Assembly: GCA_015680685.1 (NCBI GenBank)
Contig: MNCI01034026.1
Span: 96,145 to 160,144 of the forward strand
DNA: 64,000 nucleotides
Origin: Gnetum montanum
Taxonomy: Eukaryota; Streptophyta; Gnetopsida; Gnetales; Gnetaceae
Direction of reading: 5' to 3'
The notes under the pieces are model-generated. The model saw nothing but the letters and a program-made list of their open reading frames with translations. It did not search any database and had not been told where the DNA came from. The position numbers were made by a program, and so were the translations under genes. Numbering within the stretch: the stretch's first letter is position 1; every line of letters starts with the position of its first letter. Shown here one piece after another: positions 56,221-64,000 of the stretch.

Positions 56221-57790
56221 GTTGACTAGCCCATAAAAAGCCTTAAAAGATGAGTTTAAAATGCCAAATTGGGGTAGTTGAAAAGCATGAGAATCCTGGA
56301 ACATAGCTAAGGAAAATAGGAAGGAGAGTCAAGCTAGAAAGAGAGTCAAAAGTAGGAAAACATGGTAAGAAAGAACTCTGTGGGAAAGAAATCAAGCGAT
56401 GGGTAACATGGAAACAAGCTACCATCAAACAACAAGGATGGGAAACTAAAAAACGACACTGAGAATATGCAAGTAGGTCCTCCCCATAGCAGGCGATAGC
56501 CTTTATAGGCCTTGCATATCCCCAACACCAGGGTCCGTGGGCCTTGGGGCTAAGGAATGATGATTGTAAGTTAATACATCCATCCATGAGAACCTATCAC
56601 AGGGAGTTCACAGGAATCATGACGAATGATCAAAACATAAGATCGGTAGTGAGGTGAGTTAGGGAGAGAAATGGATGGAGAGAGAGAGAGGAGTGAGAGT
56701 GGAATTCCAATTATTGGTCACATGAAACCCCATGTGAAGTTATGGTTAAGTGACCCAATAGGACCTTGCCTAAGTTCAGACCTAAAACCATCCACCTCCA
56801 GTGACATCGTAGCAACATGCAAAGACTCGTCCATCCTCTAAGTGGGCAGGAATGCACCTGTAGAGAACCACCACTCCAACAGATGTGAGAGGAAGGAAGT
56901 GAAACAGGACCAAGTTAGAGGGCATGAAGGGAGTCCCATAACTAGTGCTTGTGGCCCGTGAGAGGCGGTCTAAGGGGTGTGCTTTGAATTCCCACATTGT
57001 TAAGGTTTTATTCTTATAATTTCTTTTATTTTGTGGGAACCACACCATGCAAAGATCCATGCTTGTGTGCATGCATTAGACCAAGGGGTGTGCTTTGAAT
57101 CCTCATGTTTGTTTTTTTTTTGTGTTTGATGAGGACCACACCATGCAAGGTTGAACTGCCAAGGAGCTTCCTTGTGGAGAAGGACTTGGAGTGGAAAGAA
57201 ATCCATAAGGGCACTCCCGCTGCCCAAGGCGTAGAAGAGGATAATGAATGTTGCATTCCCCTTGAAGTCACACCTGATTCAAACTATTGGGTCATCCCTG
57301 AGTCTAGGAACTACACAAGTCACACATTAATTATAATGTTTTTAAGTGAAACGGGGTTGCATGTTTCCAAGAGTTGGAAAACCATGGAGTGGATGAGTGG
57401 GTGGATGACATGGACTCATTGCTGATATTATGAGGTGAAAGTAGACGCAAAAACCAAGAACACCCATGCGAGGACAGGGGTGAGGTAAAGTAAGTGGCTA
57501 TTTTTAGTGACCCATCGCATGAAAACCAATTGTGCCAAACCTGATAATAATAAGACGGTTTATTAGTGATTAGTTGGGAATGAAACACACACATAATTAT
57601 AAATAAACAAGAAAAAAGAAATGGAAAAATAATAAAAAAAGGAAAAATTAACAAAAATTGGCAAATGTATGAACGATGTTGAAAAACAAAAAGTGTAAAA
57701 CAAAAAATTATAAAATAGTGAGGGGTGTAGTGGGATGGATTAGTAGGAATAACGGTCTCCCCCACGATTGGGTAGAAACGAGGAGACATG
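56221..57790 (-). other. Non-coding spacer of element B
   Basis: Aligns with element A 3664-5229. Frames in the two copies are not conserved, so no gene is called. It contains the 'ccccttgaagtcacacc' block also present in C and D. Confidence 0.55.
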
Positions 57791-57799
57791 AAAAATAGA

Positions 57800-58990
57800 G
57801 CAAGGATGACCTATTGATGATGAGATGGTATCACTGGTTGAGTGGGGTTCACAGAAAGGTTTCAGATGTTGGCGGTTGACCAACTGTGTTCTAGTGGGAT
57901 CCTCAGGTTTGTGGATAAGCAAGGCCCTATATGGGAAGGTTTCAGAGATAATGTAAGGTTCCTCCCATAGTGTTTGAAACTTGGTTGGTTGAGATACATG
58001 TGAGGGGTTCCAATACAACACCTTGTCTCCACATCTAAACGTGACCTTTCGAATCCTAAGATCATGTCATTTTTTGTTGTAGGCCTTGTGGATCTCATTT
58101 GAATATAGGGCCACTAATCGGTTCTCATCTAGCACACTTAAATTGATAAGTCATTTGCGTTGTGCTAGTGGAAGGTCAAGGGCTAAGTCACTGGTGGTGG
58201 ATAGTGTGTGGAGTTCAACCTGAATTGGAAGTGTTGGTAACTTTCCGTACACTAACTCATAGGGAGAGTACCCTACAGGGAGTTTCCAATTGGAGTGATA
58301 GGCCCATAGGGCATCGTTAAGTTTGGTACTCCAATCCCTCCTATATTTGTTGATGGTTCGAGTAAGGATCTTGGTGATCTCCGTATTGGTAACTTCGGCC
58401 TGCCCGTTGGCTTGGGGGTGATAGGGTGTTGTAAATTTATGGGTGAGCCCCAAGTGTTGCATGAGTTTTCGAAAAGTGACACCCGTGAAATGAGTCCCAT
58501 TATCTGAAATGAGTGCATGTGGCACTCCAAACTTGTTGATGATTTGTTGTTGGACAAATCACGTGGTGATGTTGAAAGAATAGTCAAAGATGGCTGCTGC
58601 TTCTGCCCACTTTGTACAGTAGTCCACAGGTACGATGATGTATGCCTTTCCATTTGATAGGGGAGTGATGGACCCCATGAAGTTGATGCCCCAGATGTCA
58701 AAGGGCTCCAGTGGCTGGATCCACTGTTGAGGTCCCTCCAACTGTGCTGTCATCCCACCATCTTTTTGGCATCATTGGTAGGAGCGGGCAAACCATTATG
58801 CGTCCCTAAAAATTGTGGGCCAGTAATACCCTACAAGCAGGATCTTAATGGTTGTGCAACATCCAGCATAGTGGCCCCCACAAGGGCCCTTATGAGCATC
58901 TTGGAGGATGTGCAGTGTATCGTCATCAGGGACACACCATTGAACCAGGCCATCTATGCACACCTTATAAAGGTGGCCGTTGATTTCCAT
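57800..58990 (-). pseudogene. Integrase of element B
   Basis: The zinc-binding domain begins with MEINGHLYKVCIDGLVQWCVPDDD and GPCGGHYAGCC (58990-58796). The core has WGINFMG, in which the first catalytic Asp is Asn (codon 58682-58684), then ISDNGTHF with the second Asp (about 58490) and NGQAEVTN with the Glu (about 58390). The C-terminal part, LYWNPSHVSQPTKFQTLWEEPY to about 57800, matches A. The D-to-N change alone would inactivate it. Frame breaks occur around 58550 and 58150. Confidence 0.85.
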
Positions 58991-59017
58991 GAAACGTTTG
59001 GCCTTATGGAGAAACTA

Positions 59018-60400
59018 TTATTTCTGCCAATGGTTCCACTCCTTTGTCAACTCCTGGGTTGTGAGGTAGGTGAGGATGTGGTTGAACCAAGGGGATTCCT
59101 TGGGCACTAGCAGATCGACTACACCTACGAAGAGGAGTTCATCTAGAAATTGGTCGAAGAGGGGCTCCTCCTCTTCTGTATCATCCCATTGTAATTGAGA
59201 CAAGTGGTCAGCCACCACATTCTCGGTCCCCTTCTGGTCTACCATGGTGAGATCAAACTCCTGAAGGATCACCAGCCATCGGATGATGCAGGGGCTCACC
59301 ATTGGTTTTTTCATCAGGAACTGAATAGCACTATGGTCAGTATGCACGAACACCATGTATCCGAGCACATAGTGTTAGAATTTTTCCAAGGTGAACACCA
59401 CCGCCATCAACTCCTTTTCGGTGGTGGTGTAGTTAAGCTCAGCACCCACAATGCTATGACTTGCATAGTGGATATAGTATGGATGTTTCTAATCATCAAA
59501 CTATGTAAGCACGACTCCCAAGGCATAATTAGATGCATCCATCATGATGTGGAAGGGCCTGGACCAATCAGGTGCCCATAGAACTAGAGTTTCTATGAGT
59601 TTCTGTTTAAGCAATTGGAATGCCAATTCACATTCCTTGGCCCAGATGAATAGAGAATCTTCTTTGTAAGTTCTACCAATGGCTTAGCGACCTTCAAGAA
59701 GTTTTCAATGAAGCAGTAGTAGTAGCCAGTATGGCCAAGAAATGACAACACATCTTTTATAGTGCTTGGTTGTTGGGTGATTCCTTGGATGACCCTAATC
59801 TTTTCAGGATCCATGCTAATCCCTTTCTATGAGATGCGATGCCCCAACACAATGCCTTCTTGGACCATCAAATGGCTTTTCTGCCAATTGAGCTGCAGAT
59901 TGGTGTCTGCACACCATTTCAGAACTTGCTCAAGATGGTTTGCTCGAATGTGGCCCCATAGGTAGAGAAGTCATCCATGAAGACTTCTATCCCATTGCCA
60001 ATATGTTGCTGGAAGATGCTAAGGACAAGGATTGGAACGTGGCAGGCATATTGCACAGGCCAAAAGGCATCTTCTTATATGCAAAAGTCCCTCATGGACT
60101 TGTGAAAGTTTTTTTTGGCTTGGTCCTCTGGTGCTATTTGCATTTGGTTATAGCCACTATAACCATCCAAAAAGCTATAATAGTGGTACCCTACAATGGT
60201 GTTCAACACCTGGTCCACAAATGGGAGTGGAAAGTGATCCTTGAAGGTGGCCATGTTGAGCAATCGGAAATCAATACAGACCCTCCATTTGCCACCTTTC
60301 TTCAGCACAATAACAAGTGGGCTAACCCATTCGCTATCGGCAATAAAATAGATGAACCCCACCTTTAGCAATTGTTCAATTTCATATTTGAAAACCTACT
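59018..60400 (-). pseudogene. Reverse transcriptase-RNase H of element B
   Basis: RT blocks: SEWVSPLVIVLKKGGKWRVC, FRLLNMATFKDHFPLPFVDQ, FLDGYSGYNQM (60371-60075), then a one-base insertion in an A-run near 60110 shifts the frame. The catalytic FMDDFSTYG is intact at about 59955-59985. RNase H: VFVHTDHSAIQFLMKKP (about 59345) and ENVVADHLSQLQWDD (about 59215). Closely matches element A. Confidence 0.85.
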
Positions 60401-60942
60401 TTAGTTTGGGGTTCAATCATCTTTGTGGCTATTGTTGTGGCTTCATGGAGGAGTCAATATAGATATGATGTTGGCAGACCGTAGGATCAACTCTGGTTAA
60501 GTCAAGATATGACTGCAAATGTAGCTTCCCATTTATTCACCACCTTCAGCAATTTCTTCTTCTATTTAGGAGCAAGGGTGGCATTGATAATTACTGGCTT
60601 TCCATTTTGTAAAAATGCATATTCCAAGTGAGCCGGTAAAGACTTGAACTCTAGGGTTTCTTGTTTGAAGCTTTTAGGGATTTGTAGCTTCTCCCAATCA
60701 TCATGGTCATCAATAGTGGAGACCTATTGATGAACCTCTTCCATTTCATCCATGCTTTTAATGTAGGCTTGTACAAGCCCCTCAAACAGTTCCATGCACA
60801 ATGTGCTGCTAGTAGGATCAGTTGTTAGCCACTGGGTGCCCTCTTGGTTGGTGGTTGTTGTGTACACGCACTATTGAACAAGTGATTCCTTGGTATACTG
60901 ATTGCATGCTTGAATGGATATCCACTTAGTAGACCATAACTA

Positions 60943-61350
60943 CTACACACAATTGCACCCTGAGTCACTGTATGTGATGCATAAAATGCGCTTCTTCTCG
61001 ATCTTCCCAAAAGGATTCTCCTGTGAAATTTCAAGGGAAAGATCTCGAAGTCCTAGTTGTGCATCCACTATGCTCAACCAGGATCTTCCCATGATGATTG
61101 GAAGGTTCCCCTTGCAGTTCTTCACATGGATGACCAGGAAATCAGCAGGATAGGACCACCCACAAACGATGGTCATAATGTCCTCGACCAATCCCATGGG
61201 AACGATAATGGACTGGTCTGCTAACTTGAGCCGAATGTTGCTCTTCTTTAGCAGGGAAAAGTTCCAGTTCTTGTACATCTCATGAGAGATCAAATTGACT
61301 CTTGACCTTGAGTCTAGAAGAGCTTTGCATGGCTCATTCCCTGCCACCTA
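60943..61350 (-). pseudogene. Protease of element B
   Basis: Aspartic retroviral-type protease that processes the polyprotein in active relatives. CKALLDSRSRVNLIS (about 61320) is the active-site block, with Arg where the family has Gly after DS. DQSIIVPMGLVEDI and GWSYPADFLVIHV follow, then IIMGRSWLSIVDAQLGLRDL. The open frame continues to YSDSGCNCV at 60943. The DSG-to-DSR change would probably abolish activity. Confidence 0.75.
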
Positions 61351-61599
61351 AAGATAGATGAGGGGGCTTCCCAGATTAGTTAATTTCTCAGGAAGATGAC
61401 CTGCCTTGATCCAGTCAATCATGACATGTATGAGCATGACCGTCTAGACATTGGACTGTGGTTGGATTGAAGGCTGCTCTAGTGGTGGAACAGTGGAGGC
61501 TCTTGGAGATTCAGAGGCGTTGGCCATAGGTGTATGTGAGGGTATGTTCAGATTATTGCGCTGAAAAAAGGATGTTTTCGTAGCTTGGGTTCTGGTCCA

Positions 61600-63850
61600 C
61601 TTGGCTGAGGTGTCGGTTATAGGTTAATAGCCCTTGTAGCATTTCGTTGCTGTGGCTGTGGTGGTATCTCTCCCTGCATAGGTGGAGCAGGTGGCAGCTG
61701 AGTGGGATGTTGTGGAGAAGAAGTGGTAGGAGAAGGTGATGGAGGATAGAAGAGATGTGGGTTTTCCCTCCTGGGTGATGGAGATTGAGGTCAAAAATAT
61801 TCTAGGGGGTGGTAATAACTTTGAAAGGCCACATGATTGGAAGAGTCCCGTGGAGAGACCGGTTTCTAAACGTAGTACCCATAGGGATCTGGCAATTTGT
61901 AAGGGTACTACTACCTTGGAGGTGGCATCCCCTACGCTTGTGGGTGCTACCACTGTTGGAAGTATTCGTAAGGTTGCGGTGGCACTCCACTTGGATAGTA
62001 TCCTTGCTATTGGTGGAACTTCCTTGGGTTACCTTGTGGGTAAGGCAACCTTTAGGGTGTTTTCCTCTTCACCAAGCAAGGATTCAATGCGTACATCCCA
62101 AACTCTTGAAGGTGTGACACCACAGGGAAACATCCCTTAGGATGTTCATATTGGCATATGCCACATTCATCCTCCTCCTCAGTGTTAGAGTCTACAACCT
62201 GCTCTGCTATAGCAACTTTGCCCTTACCCTTATATTGGGCACATTTAGCTTTCTTCTTCCTGTGTTGATCGCGATCATTACCTTGTTCTTTGGACTTTTC
62301 TGCAATTTTTAGCACACTTTAGAATTTTTTGTCCAAAGAGTCCCACAGCCTATCAAACTTTGCTGAAATTTCAGATGCAAACTTTTGTAATGGCAAGGTT
62401 TTTCGGTTCACCATTGCTTCCAGTGGTGATTCCTCCTCATCTTTGCAAAATTGGACTTCCCTTTTTCTAAGGGAAGGATCCTAGTTGAATTCTTCTACAC
62501 TCTTCTTCTTTCTATGTTCCCCTTCCTCCTTGGCCACTTGTTCAATGAGGCACTGTAATTGATGGGCCCTTAGCTCCAATAGTCATCCTTGGGGGTACGC
62601 AGCAAGGGTCTTTTACGTTTCAAAATGGAGCCGATCAATGATGTGGCAAAGCTGTGCCAGCTGAGAGTAGCCATGACTAGGGCATCAATGTAGCAGTGAA
62701 TAGTATCTGCTCATGGTTGCATCCAAGGGTTCATGATTACCTTGCTTCCACCCTTGGATCTGACATCTCAGGTTTGCAACTCTGGAGTACGTTTGATACT
62801 TGTCATTGAAAATCTCAAGCATCGTACTGCATCTTCTGAGTGATTTTGGTTCCAAGGATTGGTACCATTTTTTTGCTTCCTTGATGAGTGCGCAAGGGAA
62901 CAGCTTCAGCTTCTTCCAATCATTGTCAATGTTCTACAGGGTGCAGGGATCATGGAACACTTGCAGGTGAGTTTGCGGATCACAGTTGTATCCCCCTTCA
63001 AATCTTGGGATGTTGTTCATATTAATGCACTTGATCTAGCTATCTTTCATGTTCCTACTAGGGATCTGAACTACCTTGATGATTTGGAGCATGCTCTGAG
63101 TAGCCAACAATGGCTCATCCAAGTCATAGTCCTGCTGAGGACCATAATGTCAGTGACGATTCCGGTTGCCCCTCCTTTCATGCTAACGAGCATCATGCGA
63201 TTGTTCGCATGTTTCCTCACACTATCCCTTTCAATCCTTTCAACCACCATCCTTTTGATTAGGGCCTAAACTAGATGAAGGTATAGGAGAGTGAGAGGAT
63301 GGAGAAGAGGGAGGAGAGTCGCCACCGCTCCAGTGTTGATCTTCCCCTTTACCTTGATGATGACCTCAATAATCCTGGCCATCCTTGCTACGTGACCCTC
63401 CATTTCTTTGAGGATATTGGTCACTTGGAGGCTTATTCTGAATGATGGACTAAAGGATCTGCTGCCCCAGGGGAAGTTTGACTAAATGGAAATTATGAAA
63501 GATGGGATCCCCATCGTTTTGCAGCCCTTGCGAGAATAAGGGGTTATTGAATTTTTTCCTCTTTAGGTGTTCATATTTGTCCACCTTCTACTGGTCTCAT
63601 TCTCATTAAGCCTCAGTGGGATTATAGTCCCAGTAGTCATGGTCCTCCATGACATACTCCACTCCATGGTCTTGGATGCCTAGTCTGCCAAGATTGTGAA
63701 ATAGCATTGCAGGAGTCGATCGGTCAAGCGGTAGTACGATGTTGCCCTCCATGTCCCACCATCTTAGATGCTCATCCTAATGTAGGATGAATGTGAAGTT
63801 AGGGACATATTCATTAGGATGTGTGTATACCACCTGACATTCCTGTGGCA
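61600..63850 (-). pseudogene. gag of element B
   Basis: Capsid blocks read between stops and shifts include NNIPRFEGGYNCDPQTHLQ (about 63020), LFPCALIKEAKKWYQSLEP (about 62900), IFNDKYQTYSRVANL, QGWKQGNHEPLDATMSRYYS (about 62740) and CPSHGYS. A Lys/Glu-rich stretch leads to the zinc-knuckle-like ECGICQYEHPKGCF (about 62120-62175, in frame 62052-62315). A Gln/Pro-rich tail follows down to about 61620. Homologous to gag of C, D and E. Confidence 0.7.
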
Positions 63851-64000
63851 CCAGTGGGTTGGATACATCTCGCCTGTGAAAAGAAGTCAAGTTGGATGTT
63901 AGATGATCCATTTAATCAATGTACCTTTATGTTTACTTTAATCTGCCTAATTTGCGTAAATGTTGCTATCCTGGGTCCATTCCAATGACGTGTGTGATAA
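63851..64000 (-). other. Element B leader region at window edge
   Basis: AT-rich, no coding support. The primer-binding site and 5' LTR of B should lie shortly beyond the window. Confidence 0.35.

Larger units (their letters stand above)
51640..64000 (-). mobile_element. Element B: degraded Athila-type element, same family as A; 5' end outside window
   Basis: Reading minus from the window end: gag (about 63850-61600), protease (61350-60943), RT/RNase H (about 60400-59018), integrase (58990-57800), spacer (57790-56221), internal promoter (56220-56106), candidate leader intron (55960-55683), aORF (55682-52827), polypurine tract (52577-52590) and 3' LTR (52576-51640). CTAGT (51635-51639) is the expected target duplication. 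It is less mutated than A, but has frameshifts and stops in every gene. Confidence 0.9.

Overview
The window looks like plant nuclear DNA, most likely from a large, repeat-rich genome; a conifer or other gymnosperm is my inference, not something the sequence proves. About 85 to 90 percent can be assigned to Ty3/gypsy LTR retrotransposons or their debris. Most belong to one Athila-type lineage: LTRs of about 850-940 bp that start TGATG or a close variant and end CATCA or a close variant, an RT with FMDDFSTYG, a primer-binding site resembling TTGGCRYYRTTG, and a polypurine tract ending GGGGGTA. Older chromovirus-like gypsy fragments lie among them. Only two host-gene traces are visible: an intronless TAXI/basic-7S-globulin-like aspartic-protease homologue (26705-27994, minus) and the first part of a plant serpin (47635-47994, minus).

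Layout. 1-272: end of a minus-strand LTR that landed inside element A's protease. 273-9705: element A (plus), with decayed pol, spacer, internal promoter, leader intron, a roughly 950-codon extra ORF (aORF) and 3' LTR. 9706-12661: minus-strand chromovirus-like fragment G. 12662-17942: truncated element E (plus), whose 5' LTR holds a solo LTR (S1). 17943-26350 and 28885-40500: two arms of a long imperfect inverted repeat around the protease-like gene; the left arm was split by element D (19846-25970) and the right arm by element C (29870-37798), both with perfect 5-bp target duplications. 39096-43720: minus-strand gypsy fragment F with an LTR of about 3.7 kb. 43720-50815: mostly unassigned, with the serpin fragment and a decayed minisatellite. 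50820-51639: solo/partial LTR S2 cut by element B. 51640-64000: element B (minus), the same family as A, with 3' LTR, aORF, internal promoter, pol and gag.

The most interesting system is in the 3' half of the Athila-like elements. A, B and C all carry a second coding region downstream of pol, or of the place where pol should be. It is preceded by a TATA box, short motifs that match the U3 of the same element's own LTR, and a candidate leader intron whose 3' splice site abuts the ATG (AG|ATGGCMCC). The motif differs between families (GTCGACGTAGCC in A; GATATCACGTA in C), yet in both the internal and U3 copies agree. C has lost pol but keeps gag, the internal promoter and the aORF. D has lost pol, and I see neither promoter nor aORF in it. 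All copies here are broken by stops and frameshifts.
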